Positions 53,484 through 64,000 of a stretch of DNA of 64,000 nt are shown piece after piece (within the stretch, counting starts at the first letter, position 1; the number at the start of each line of letters is the position of its first letter). This DNA comes from Nipponacmea schrenckii (taxonomy: Eukaryota > Mollusca > Gastropoda > Lottiidae): assembly GCA_030562195.1 (NCBI GenBank), contig JAUJPP010000005.1:16665106-16729105 (forward strand). The letters run 5' to 3'. Below the pieces are notes generated by a model. It searched no databases, was not told the origin of the DNA, and saw only the letters and a program-made list of their open reading frames with translations. The translations under genes were made by a program, and so were the position numbers.

Positions 53484-56400
53484 ATGGAAGTTTCAGCTTC
53501 ACATTATCTAGATTCAAATTCTAGTTTAAAAGAATTTCGCGATCAGTTGAACGAAATTAGAGAACAACAGTTATTTTGTGATGTGAAAATTAGACTGAAC
53601 AATGGTGAAAATTGTACTCTTTCTGTCCACAGGGCCATTCTGGCGAGCTGCAGTCCGTTTTTCAGATCTCTCTTCACCTCGGCAATGGCAGACTCCAAGA
53701 AAGTGGAGATTGTTCTTCCAGAAATTTCAAAAGAAGAGATGGAGACAATAATACAGTTTGCTTACACAAATCAAGTGGAATTTTCACCAGATACGATAGA
53801 GTCTATTTTCATCGCAGCAGATAGGCTTCATGTGTTAGGACTTCTCAAATTATGTGCTAATTATCTCGAAGAAAATGTCGACCCATTAAATGCGGTTGGT
53901 GTTTATAGACTCGCACATCATTGTAATTGTAAATTTTTGGAAGTGCGGGTGGAGAATTACATCGTGACACACTTTGATCAAGTTTGGAAAGAAAGTGCAG
54001 AATATCTACAATTACATATTAACGAGTTGTTGCCTATACTACAACATAATCGATTAAATGTACCCACAGAAAATATGGTGGTTCTAGCTTCCATCAGATG
54101 GGTACATCACTTTCCAAAACGAAAGAGACATTACTACGACCTACTAGCAACTGCCAGATTGGGAAGATGTGAGAAAGTCTTCTTTGAAGACATAATTTTA
54201 AAGAATAAGACAATTATGGCCCAAAAATCTTGTCGTGATTTGGTCTATAAAGGCTATGCTATGAGCCAATTCACTTTGCTAGAAAAAACTCAGAATTATC
54301 TAAATGGTCCCTGTTACATGTTAATGCCGAGAAATCCACATGGGGTAATCTTTGTTCTTGGTGGTTGGACGAACGATAGCGTCTGTGGACACATGGAATC
54401 GTATGATAATCGGGTTGGTAGGTGGTACTCCTTCAAATCGACCGTTAAAGAAACACCGTTGGCCTATCATGCCCTTGTTTCTCATAGTCGTTTTGTTTAT
54501 GTAATTGGGGGCTTCACAACAGCTACTTGCTTAAACGCAGTAAAAAGATGGGATCCACTAGAAGAACAATGGGAAGTTCTATCTAACATGCATGATAAAC
54601 GATGTTACGTGGGTGCAGCTGCCATTGATAATTATTTATACGCTTGTGGAGGATTTGATGGAGAGACACGACATAATTCTGCTGAAAGATACTGTCCACA
54701 AAAGAATCAATGGAGCTACATTGCTCAGATGAGATCGATCAGAAGTGATTCCGGTGTTTGTGCCCTTGATGGTAAGTCGTAGTCCTCTCGATTCCCTAGC
54801 ATAACAGTGGATTGGAAAATAATATTTTCCTTACGAAATAGATGGAAATATAATTGATGTAGCCTCTATCATCTAGACCTTCATTTTACATCTTAGACGA
54901 AGGATCCTCATCTTATATGAATAGTCTGAGCTCAGAGACTATACACGATGTTGCTGCTACAGGATTTTTCAACGCGTTGAGTTTTCAACTCTCAGTCTAA
55001 CCAACTTCTTATAATTATTTTTGTCGTTATTGAGCTTTGGGGACTCTACTTGTCATTTTAATAAGTGTGCATGTAACTGTAAGAAAACCTTATCACCAGC
55101 TTCGGGTTGCAAGCTAGAGGATGTTTCGCTGGTGACCCTAATCTGCTGATCGTATAGTGTAGGATACCGATTGTTGATAAGTCATTTAGATTTAAGGTAT
55201 GTTCGTATCCTTATTATGATAGGCGCATGATTGATGCTGTTTCTGAAACTCTTTCGTTAACGCAGGACTGCTATACGTCTGTGGTGGTTTTGACGGTGCA
55301 ACATGTTTGATTAGCACCGAAGTATATTCTCCCAAAACAAACCAATGGACCATGATTGAGGATATGGAGATGCATAGAAGTGGAGTAGCAGTTACCAGTT
55401 TTGAAGGCTATATGTATGTCCTTGGTGGTTTTAATGGACTTCAAAGACTGGGCTCAGGTATATTTGATATCGCGAATCAGTTTAAATAGCATAGTTGGTG
55501 TGTTTTTCTGAAAAGCATATAGTATTATATTAGCATATAATTCGTTAGCATTGTCAATATCTTTTAAAGACATATCCAGAGCCGCAGTGTCGCCATGAAT
55601 TAGACGCTTGTTGAAATAATATCTTCGATTTTTTTAAACGTTGACTCCCCATGTCTGGAAGGAGAGTCAAAAATGGAAATTAGATTTTGGTCGTTCGAAT
55701 GGGACGAGGTTCCGTTTGTTGTACACGTTAAAGATCCCGCAACAGTCGGAAATCGAAAAAGATTAGGCTAAATTCTACTCATTGCACATCGTATGGTTTT
55801 GTCCGTCTTCGTTCGCCTAAAAAGTTCAGAAAGCAGGACGTAAAACACCTTTCATTTCATTTATTTAAAGATTCATCTAGATCTAGGCCCACCTCACATG
55901 AATACTCGAACAACAAAATAAAAATTACGTTTGCATCTAATGCTCCTGTTTGGTGTTACAACTTGCAAGCAACACATATTTTCGTTTGCTGTTCTCGTTC
56001 CCTGCACTGTCATTCGAGTTTAACATTGTTTGAAATCAGTTGTATAACTTTATTTTACAGTGGAGCGATATCACCCCATATCTAAAAAATGGTCGACAGT
56101 AAGTGGCATGTCTCATGCAAGGAGTAACTTCGCCATAACAACCCTAGAAAGGAAGATTTATGCTATTGGTGGCTTTAACGGTAAATATCGTGTTAGAGAA
56201 CGAAAATTCATTTAAAGTTTTTTTTTTTTTTCAAATACTTTATAGTCTTGGGTTGATATGGATCTTATAATATATAAAGTACATATCTTATAGTCTCTAG
56301 AAGCATTAGATCTGCACGAAATCCGCATTGTCCCTCCAAATATACTTTCTATTACGGGGTACCGAGTCGTCATTTTGACTTTCAAACGCGGATAATTCTT

Positions 56401-56978
56401 GCCACACATGGTTCTAAAGGCTTAATTTCTGGCGGAGAGTTGTGAACACTATAACTGATTAGTTTAGCAAAAAAAAACCTCTAAATAAAATAAGACTATG
56501 GTATGATTGTGCAACAGATGTGGAACCTATCCTTTCAAAAGACATTAAGTATATGTCAATTTAGTAATGCTGCAGTTTAACGGAATGTCCTAGCTCGATC
56601 ACATACAGAAAGTCATCGTCATCATTCAATTTGTGTTCATCAAAATCCCTTTCTTGTCGCACAAGGATCATTGAATTAAAATGCCACCCTATTAAGAAAA
56701 TTTGTGACCTATGCTGACTTTCGATGTGTAACATAATTACTATTTTTGTGTTCTGTCAACCTATATGAACATTTTTTTATTCTTACTCCCTAGGTACGTC
56801 CACAACCAATACAGTAGAATGTTACAATATAGAAACAGATGAATGGACCACAATAAAACACCTAGTAGTAGGACGCAGCGCTACCAGTGCATGCACAGTA
56901 TATGGACTACTAAATGTTATGGATTATACTTTTTTTACTAGAGACTTACACTTTCAGTCCGCCTGTAATAATCGCTAG
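53484..56978 (+). CDS. KLHL10: BTB-BACK-Kelch protein, KLHL10-like, four exons, 594 aa
   Basis: Exons 53484-54771, 55266-55457, 56061-56180 and 56794-56978 have GT-AG borders and agreeing phases. BTB (about residues 30-130): LFCDVKIRL, SVHRAILASCSPFFRSLFTS, FAYTNQVEF. BACK (135-240): AVGVYRLAHHCNC, ASIRWVHHFPKRK. Six Kelch repeats follow with GG pairs: FVLGGWTND, YVIGGFTTA, YACGGFDGE, YVCGGFDGA, YVLGGFNGL, YAIGGFNG. The C-terminus VECYNIETDEW and SATSACTVYGLLNVMDYT resembles KLHL10, a cullin-3 substrate adaptor needed in spermatids of animals. Assignment is by family features; other KLHL members are possible. Confidence 0.85.
55570..55866 (+). mobile_element. Degenerate SINE in intron 2 of the Kelch gene
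   Basis: GACGAGGTTCCGTTTGTTGT and ACACGTTAAAGATCCCGC belong to a 3' block common in molluscan SINEs. It ends GCAGGACGTAAAACACC and TTTCATTTCATTT, as in the SINE at 25272. Confidence 0.65.
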
Positions 56979-57696
56979 AGCATATCCAGTTATCCGCTAA
57001 ACAAGTTACGTCATTAGGGCCAAGACGTTACCTATGGTTTGCTGAGAAAACTAAGCTAGGTCTTATATCTGGGCTGTTTTCAAACACACGTAAACGTCTT
57101 TTATTAGAGGATAGGAAGATAACCCCTGATGGAAGTACTGGTACAATATATTTTACCAATAAAACTGAACAATGTCTGTATTAGTCTGAAGCTCAAATGA
57201 AATCGCACGAATTCGTGGATGCTGTTGCACTTTTAATATCTCTTTGGTACAACTGTCAGCGACAACGATCCACGTTTTTCTCGTGCAGATATTCTCAGCA
57301 ACCCAAATGAAATACGCCTATGTCAGAGTGAAAAGTGCAAGCTTTATCTCGGGCGGGAATGCCTGCAGCTCCTTATAGTTGTAGTCATAGGTAGATGTCT
57401 TTTATTAGCGGATAAGAAGATATCCATTGATGTGAAGAATATGTACTGAACTGTAATCTTTCACTATCAGTTCGAAGATCTAAAAAATTTGATTGTGCCA
57501 GTAATATTCGAGAAGCTGTGGGTTTAAATACAATTCTTGGTTTCAAGAATTCAAGAAAGGCAAAATAATTGTGCAATAAATGTTATATATATCTTTAATC
57601 TTTGGTTTTCATCGTAATTTATACCACCCCCTAAAAATCAGCTAGGTATGATGTATTTGAGGGAGCTTTCTGCATAGACTGTGTGATGAAGGGAGG
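56979..57696. other. 3' flank of the Kelch gene
   Basis: A short block (CTTTTATTAG-GGATA-GAAGATA) occurs twice, at about 57099 and 57398. No gene is supported. Confidence 0.4.
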
Positions 57697-57698
57697 CT

Positions 57699-57839
57699 GT
57701 TATAGCAGAAAATTTGTATTACCCGTGTCACACGAATTGAACTTCGATCGACTCGACCTCCCGCTGGGGGTTGTTATAGCAGAAAATTTTTATTACCCGT
57801 GTCACCCGAATTGAACTTCGATCGACTCGACCTCCCGCT
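57699..57839 (+). repeat. Tandem duplication, 74-bp period, two copies
   Basis: GTTATAGCAGAAAATTTNTA, then TTACCCGTGTCAC and GAACTTCGATCGACTCG, repeats with two base differences (T/G and A/C). Confidence 0.85.
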
Positions 57840-57984
57840 ATTTTTATATATGGCGTATGATGGTTTTGGAATAAAAAATCGTAGCCTTTTTTTTTCATTA
57901 ATATACGAATAAAATATATCATAATTTACGTATTTCGACTTTGGCGAAAACGTATTGTAATCGTGCGGATTATTTTATTTTTTT

Positions 57985-58010
57985 GCAGTGTGTTCTATCG
58001 AACACACTGC
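57985..58010. repeat. 26-bp hairpin, copy 1
   Basis: GCAGTGTGTTC, loop TATC, GAACACACTGC: a perfect 11-bp stem followed by TTTGTTTT. Confidence 0.85.
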
Positions 58011-59835
58011 TTTGTTTTCGTAATTTTTAAAAATTATGATTTTGTAACGAGTAGTCCTCAGCAACTATAATAGTTAAAACAACATTTTCAATGCCCTAGA
58101 TATTCATTTTTGGTCTATTACTGGATGAATATAAATTGGAACGTTTTTGCTAAACCGGAAGTGCAAAATTAAAAACTGATCAAAAAACAGAAAATTGGTC
58201 ATTGAAGGCACGTTTTTGCTTCAATTTTGCTCGGGATTTCAATTTTAAAGTCTTGCTCGAATATCTAATATGATAGCATTAAAAAAAATTCGAATTTTGA
58301 AAATTCATAGCATACATTTTTGACCCGAATTTTGCCAATTTTGGCCAAATTTTCTATTTTCTCGTGTATTTGTCCGATTGATTTGAAATTTATTGTGCTA
58401 AAACAGACCACAAAAGAAAACAATTTTGCTCAAACAAAAATTTTGCATCACTTCCGGTTTCCACAAAATAAAGGATCAAACTTCCGGTTAGCCCACTCAT
58501 TAAGTATTGTCTGAATGTCACCAAAACTTATATTGATAGGTTTCTATCAATATGACTTTTGACTTCTATGACTTAAAGAATGAAGGACACTTTTAGGGTA
58601 GGAATTGTTGATAGTTTGGCCGCAAAATTGATATGACCCACTTTTGTAAAAATCAAAATGGGGCCTTAGGGTTAAATCTGAGTTGTGTATTTCTGGTAAC
58701 TACAGTTGATTGCGCAAAAAAGTATGGGAAGGAATTTTTGAATTTCGATTTTGCTTTTTTGCAATTTCCGGTTGAATTTTTTCAGTAATCGTTAAAAGTT
58801 TCAAGGCTCATACCTTGTGACTTTGACCTTTGAAGACATCGAGGCCTGAATACAAGATATACCTCTTGATCAAATCTATCCAATGGTATGTTCATTTTTG
58901 TTCTCCTAAGTTTACTTCCGGTTTTATAGCTCTCCGAAACTAGTCATAATTCACGTTTTGTTATTAATATCAACCGTTTGATAAGGGAGGTAATTTGATC
59001 TTTGTGAAATACATAATAATTAAAAAAAAGGTTAATCTATTTAATCAAGCCAACTGAAAATTATTCTAATAATTTAAGAATATTGTTAACAAAATACTGC
59101 TTATAAAGGTTAGATTCAATAAATGTATTTCATATTTATTTTAAAAGATCTTTTTATTTTTACCACAAATAACTTTTACAAAAAACTTTGATATTGAATT
59201 AAGTCTGTTGGAAGGACTATACTGAATATGATTAATCCACTGCGTCTATATCTATATAGATTGGAGAGCAGTGGGTTAACTCTCCTCTAGCTAGAGGAAA
59301 AAGTAGGCTGTTCAAAGGTAATTCAAATGTTTGAGGCACAAAGAAGAATAACGTCTGAAATAATATTACTGATATCATATTCAGTCAAAATATGCGGATT
59401 GGAGATTAAATACGTCTCGGTGATTTGACTTTGGACCTTTTTTATCCAAATAATTTATGCCATAATTTGATCTCCCACATATTACATTTTTAATAATATT
59501 ACACGAATATTGTAAATATTAACAAAATAATAATTTTAAAGGTTATTCAATCCAATGCTTATCTCCATTTTTTCGACCATTTGAAAATTGTGATTTTTAA
59601 ACAGCTCTGTCAAAAATGACAGAAAGAGCCTTTATTCATGAAATGAACTTGATTTGCTCCTTCCAATGATGTATAACAATAGCTATTTTGATCATCATTG
59701 CGACTTTGTATTTATTTAATTCATATTGACATACCGAATGTTCTTTTGTTTTTCACTCTGGATTCAAAATGCAACCTCTCACCAATGTTAATATTCGCAT
59801 GCACACTGCTCAGTACCGTTCCTACGGTTCTAGTT

Positions 59836-59861
59836 GCAGTGCGTTCTATCGAACGCACTGC
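59836..59861. repeat. 26-bp hairpin, copy 2
   Basis: GCAGTGCGTTC, loop TATC, GAACGCACTGC. A smaller hairpin ACCGT-TCCT-ACGGT lies just upstream (59815-59828). Confidence 0.85.
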
Positions 59862-61833
59862 TTTGTTTTGCAAATGACTATTTTTTTTTTTCGCTTTCTG
59901 GTCAGAACGCACAGCCAAAACTGTGCATGTCACATATCAGTTCACATGATCATCTCTCACACATTGCATGTCCGTACTAGGTGAATGTAAAATGACGCAT
60001 TTTCGTCACACCGGAAGTGACTTAGGACTTCACTTTTAAAAAAGACCATTGCAATTGTCAATAGCATTCTGTATTCATTTCCATCGCAATTTCAGCTTTG
60101 TTCATCATTTTGAACGAAAGCTCAAAAGATAAGACTTTAAAAAATTTCAGATTTTGACTTTTGTCGCTGACATTTTTAATTTAAATTTTTGTATTTTTTT
60201 CAACTTCTACAGTTTTATTTCGATCGAATTGAAAACTTACAAGTGGATAGACATTTTAATTGCGAACAAAATTCATTTTTCAAAATTTCGATATTACTTC
60301 CGGTTTTGACGTCATTTGCTTCTAAAGTTGAAATTTTAACTTCCGGAATTTAAAGATATAATTTTTTTCGGACATATGATATTAGTAATAAAAGAAGAAT
60401 TATACATTAATAAAATTTGTCCCAGATTCATCGGACCAGCCGCCATCTTGATATGCCTAATTTCTCTATAAAAGTACTTTTTGGGATCAGGGTTTTTTCC
60501 GATTTGTATTATTTTCATGTATTTTTTATCATTGAATAATTCCTCACAATCGTGTGGGAGCCGATTTTTGAATTTTGATTTCAAATTTTAGTTATTTCCG
60601 GTTGAATTTTTGAAAAAACTCCCAAATCTGTCAAGACTCATATCTTGTGACCTTGACCTTTTGTGACCTTGTGACCTGCACCAATGTTGTTGCATTTTGT
60701 GAGATCTATCCAAATATACCAACATCGCTGACGTGCAACTTCAACCTTTCATTCTACAGCCATTTGAAAATCGCGAATTTTAACTTTGAAGAGCTCTGTC
60801 ACGTGACCTAATGGACATATGACAATGTGGCTTGTGTATTCTTAATGTGCGTCATCTCACCTTTCTAAACATATATTACACTTGATAGTTTGATCAAAAT
60901 TGCGGCTTTTGAAATTTGAAAATTTTGGATTGCTTTCTATAGTAACTGTGCGTAAATTTAAGGTGTCCTTATTCACCGAACCAACAGCCTTTTTTAACTC
61001 CTTTCCAACTTCTACAATTTTAATTCGAAAGATCTGAAAACTTACAAGTAGATAGACATTTTAATTGCAACCAAAAATCTATTTTCAAAATTTCGATATC
61101 ACTTCCGGTTTTGACGTCATTTGCTTCTAAAGTTGAAATTTTAACTTCTAAAATTAAACAGATATTTGCAAATTTCTTTCGGACATATGATAATAGTAAT
61201 AAAAGAAGAATTATACATTAATAAAACTTGTCCCAGATTCATCAGATCAGCCGCCATCTTGATATGCCTAATTTCTGTATAAAAGTACTTTTTTGATCAG
61301 GGTTTTCTCCGATTTTTATTATTTTCATGTTTTTTTTTATCATTGAATAATTCCTCACAATCGTGTGGCAACCGATTTTTGAATTTCGATTTCAAATTTT
61401 AGTTATTTCCGGTTAAATTTTTGAAAAAACTCCAAAAACTGTCAAGACTCATATCTTGTGACCTTGACCTTTTGTGACCTTGTAACCTGCACCAATGTTG
61501 TTGCATTTTGTGAGATCTATCCAAATATACCAACATCGCTGACGTGCATCATCAACCTTTCATTCTACAGCCATTTGAAAATCGCGAATTTAAATTTGAA
61601 CTGCTCTGTCACGTGACCTAATGATCATATGACAATATTGCTTGTGTATTCTTAATGTGCTTCATCTAACCTTTCTAAACATATATCATACTTGATATTT
61701 TGATCAAAATTGCGGCTTTTGAAATTTGAAAATTTTGGATTGCTTTCTATAGTAACTGTGCGTAAATTTAAGATGTCCTTATTCACCGAACCAACAACCT
61801 TTTTAAACTCCTTTCCAACTTCTACAATTTTAA

Positions 61834-62300
61834 AGGGATAATAGGCGTTAGAACGAACATAAAATTTTAAGTTCACTCAAATTTGGACAATAACAGTATA
61901 TACCCATCAGTGGACTTACCTATACATCAAAATCCCTCTAAAATCCGATAAATCCCCAAAATAAAGTAGTTAATCATAAAACGCTTGAGCCATCCATCAA
62001 GCGATTTTTAAATCGTGTAAATATAAAGGGAAGTAACTCTTACATGTGAGTTTTCACGCGTCCTTGACCCCTACTGTTGAATTCCACAATGATGTTTTAG
62101 CGTTGATTTACCAGACGCTTTTATTCTCAAACTGAATGGAATCGTCAATGGCTCACTTTTTTTTAAAAATTCCGAATATATTTTTATTGTGGCTTTTTAA
62201 AATTTGGTAAAGTGTGGGATGCATAATTATTTAACTAATAGTCAATATGAAACACAAATATAAGCCGTAGGACGAGTGTATTCTAACGCCTATTATCCCT
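61834..62300 (+). mobile_element. TTAA MITE (467 bp) inserted in the repeat block
   Basis: Ends AGGGATAATAGGCGTTAGAA and its exact inverse, TTAA at 61830-61833 and 62301-62304. The neighbouring module (around 61020) shows the empty site CAATTTTAATTCG, so the duplication is confirmed inside the window. Confidence 0.9.
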
Positions 62301-63229
62301 TTAATTCGATCGATCTGAAAACTTACAAGTAGATAGACATTTTAATTGCAACCAAAAATCTAATTTCAAAATTTCGATATCACTTCCGGTTTTGACGTCA
62401 TTTGCTTCTAAAGTTGAAATTTTAACTTCTGGAATTTAACAGATATTTGAATTTTTTTTTTCAGACATATGATATTAGTAATAGAAGAATTATTCATTAA
62501 TAAAAATTGTCCCAGAATCATCGGATCAGCCGCCATCTCGATATTGGCTAATTTCTCAATAAAAGAACTTTATAGCATGAGGTTTTTTCCTATTTGAATT
62601 ATTTTCATGTGTTTATTATCATTGAACAATTCCTCACAATTGTGTGAGAGTCGATTTTTGAATTCCGATTTCAATTTTTTGTTATTTCCGGTTGATTTTT
62701 TGAAAAAAACTTCCCAAACTGTCAAGGCTCATATCTTGTGACCTATGCATTTTGTGAACTTGTGACCTGCACACAAGTTGTACCTCTTTATGAGATCTAT
62801 CCAAATATGTCACCATTGTGGACGTGCAACATCAACCCTTCATTCTACAGCCATTTAAAATCGCGAATATTAACTTTGAAAACTGTCACGTGATCTAATT
62901 AACATACGAAAATATTTCTTGTATATTCTTAATGTGTGTCATCTAACCCTTCTAAACGTATATATCACACTTTATAATTTGATCAAAATTGAGGCCTTTG
63001 AAATTTGAAAAATTTTAGATTGCTTTCTATAGTAACTGGGCGTAATTTGGCGATGTCTATTTACCACCAACATTTTTAAAAAGACAAAAAGATCGTTATT
63101 GCTTGAAAATTTGAATATTCACCATTGTGCAGGTCATAATGGATATAACAATATTTTGTGGATGGGCGTGGCAAATCCGTGTGAGATTAAGTGAGACGCA
63201 CTGCATTGGTACCGTCCACGGTTCTAGTT

Positions 63230-63255
63230 GCAGTGCGTTCATTCGAACGCACTGC
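63230..63255. repeat. 26-bp hairpin, copy 3
   Basis: GCAGTGCGTTC, loop ATTC, GAACGCACTGC, again followed by TTTGTTTTC and preceded by ACCGT-CC-ACGGT (63211-63222). Confidence 0.85.
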
Positions 63256-64000
63256 TTTGTTTTCGAAATGGTTTTTTTTTTTCGAATTCTTCCCAGAGCG
63301 CCCAGCCAAAACTACATATGCTATGAATTCACTCTTTCCATTTTCTTGTCGTACTCGTGAAAGTAATGTTAATGAATGTAATTTGATGCATTTTTTTTTA
63401 ACAGGAAATGACGTAGCGCATTCCAAAGGTTTTCTTTCTTTTTCAATTTGCGGCTTTATTTTTGATCCAATGTTGATCGTTCTTTTTTAGATAACTACAT
63501 TGAACTTAGTTCTAAAAGATAGCAATTTGAGAATTAAACATTTCCAAACTTTGTCGCTGACTTTTTGAATTTTGAATTTTTAGCATTTTTTTACTTCTAC
63601 AGTTTTCTTTCGATCGACTTGAAAACTTACAGATATAAAGACATTTTGATTGCGAACCAAAATTAATTTTCAAAATTTCGATATCACTTCCGATTTTGAA
63701 GTTATTTGCTTTTAAAGTTGAATTTTGCACTTCCGAAATATAGAAGATATTTAAAAAATTTATTTTGCAATTAGCTACAATTGTCTATTAAATGATGCTA
63801 AATTAAAAAAATCCGAACCGGAAGTAACGGATCAGCCGCCATGTTGATATGACTAACTTTTGTAAAACTCAAAATGGGGCCTCAGGGTTAAATCTAATTT
63901 CCATAATTTTAGATTTTCTAAAAACATTCAACGATTGCGCAAAAAAGTATGGGAAGGGATTTTTCAATTTCGCTTTTGCTTTTCTTTTATTTCCGGTTGA

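Larger units (their letters stand above)
58011..64000 (+). repeat. Non-coding repeat block: ~1-1.3-kb modules
   Basis: The motifs CACTTCCGGTTTTGACGTCA, TTTGCTTCTAAAGTTGAAA, CAGCCGCCATCTTGATATG, TTTCCGGTTGAATTTTT and CTCATATCTTGTGACCTTGA recur in the same order with starts near 60290, 61100 and 62380, and partly near 58140 and 63680. The final 150 bases resemble 58650-58770. No long ORF. A transposon family of unknown class is likely. Confidence 0.7.

Noticed and set aside
63127..63490. Frames spanning the third hairpin
   Set aside because: They overlap on both strands across the palindrome and are not shared by the other hairpin copies as coding sequence.

Overview
The window is eukaryotic, AT-rich and crowded with nested transposable elements. 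Two multi-exon host genes have clean GT-AG introns and consistent reading phase. Tandem ~160-bp repeats that end in (ACGG)n tracts and a GTGGGCGTATA hairpin resemble the pearl/non-autonomous Helentron repeats of molluscs. tRNA-derived SINEs, an ISL2EU-type transposon, a DIRS-type tyrosine recombinase and several LINEs fit the same group. A mollusc is the best guess; species cannot be told from the sequence.

Layout. 1-4570: a decayed LINE, then the 3' part of a DIRS-like retroelement with a foldback terminus. 5070-18053: the most unusual object, a 12,984-bp unit bounded by the same terminus in inverted orientation. It is made of two head-to-head copies of the left part of a DNA virus-like or Polinton/adintovirus-like genome that encodes a protein-primed family B DNA polymerase. 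Each arm carries, from the end inwards, a small Cys-rich gene, a BIR (IAP-type) gene, a small gene with an N-myristoylation motif in one arm, and polB with a spliceosomal intron. Only the left arm runs on through the polymerase C-terminus, a further gene and a promoter-like array, and is then joined to the truncated inverted copy. No capsid, ATPase, protease or integrase gene is seen. The arrangement resembles a snap-back (copy-back) defective genome fixed in a chromosome. Both arms carry lesions, and the left one has received a LINE with a 14-bp target duplication.

18054-22076 holds pearl-like arrays with a SINE. 23217-45552 (minus strand) is an 11-exon host gene of 762 codons (possibly C12orf56-like), whose introns have collected pearl-like arrays, two LINEs, SINEs, minisatellites and a TTAA-targeting MITE family, one copy of which lies inside another. 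46303-52445 is an ISL2EU-type DNA transposon (THAP-HTH-DDE transposase plus a SAP/SWIM/YqaJ nuclease gene), inactivated by frameshifts and inserted in a relic of the same MITE family. 53484-56978 is a four-exon BTB-BACK-Kelch gene (KLHL10-like, 594 aa). 57000-64000 is non-coding repeat: ~1-kb modules and three copies of a perfect 26-bp hairpin.

Functionally, the two host genes are independent of the mobile DNA. Within the 13-kb unit, the genes seem to share one promoter design (CCAAT, then CACGTG, then a TATA-like box), and both ends carry an RFX-type X-box with CRE motifs. This suggests a co-regulated viral-type gene set rather than a random collection of host fragments.
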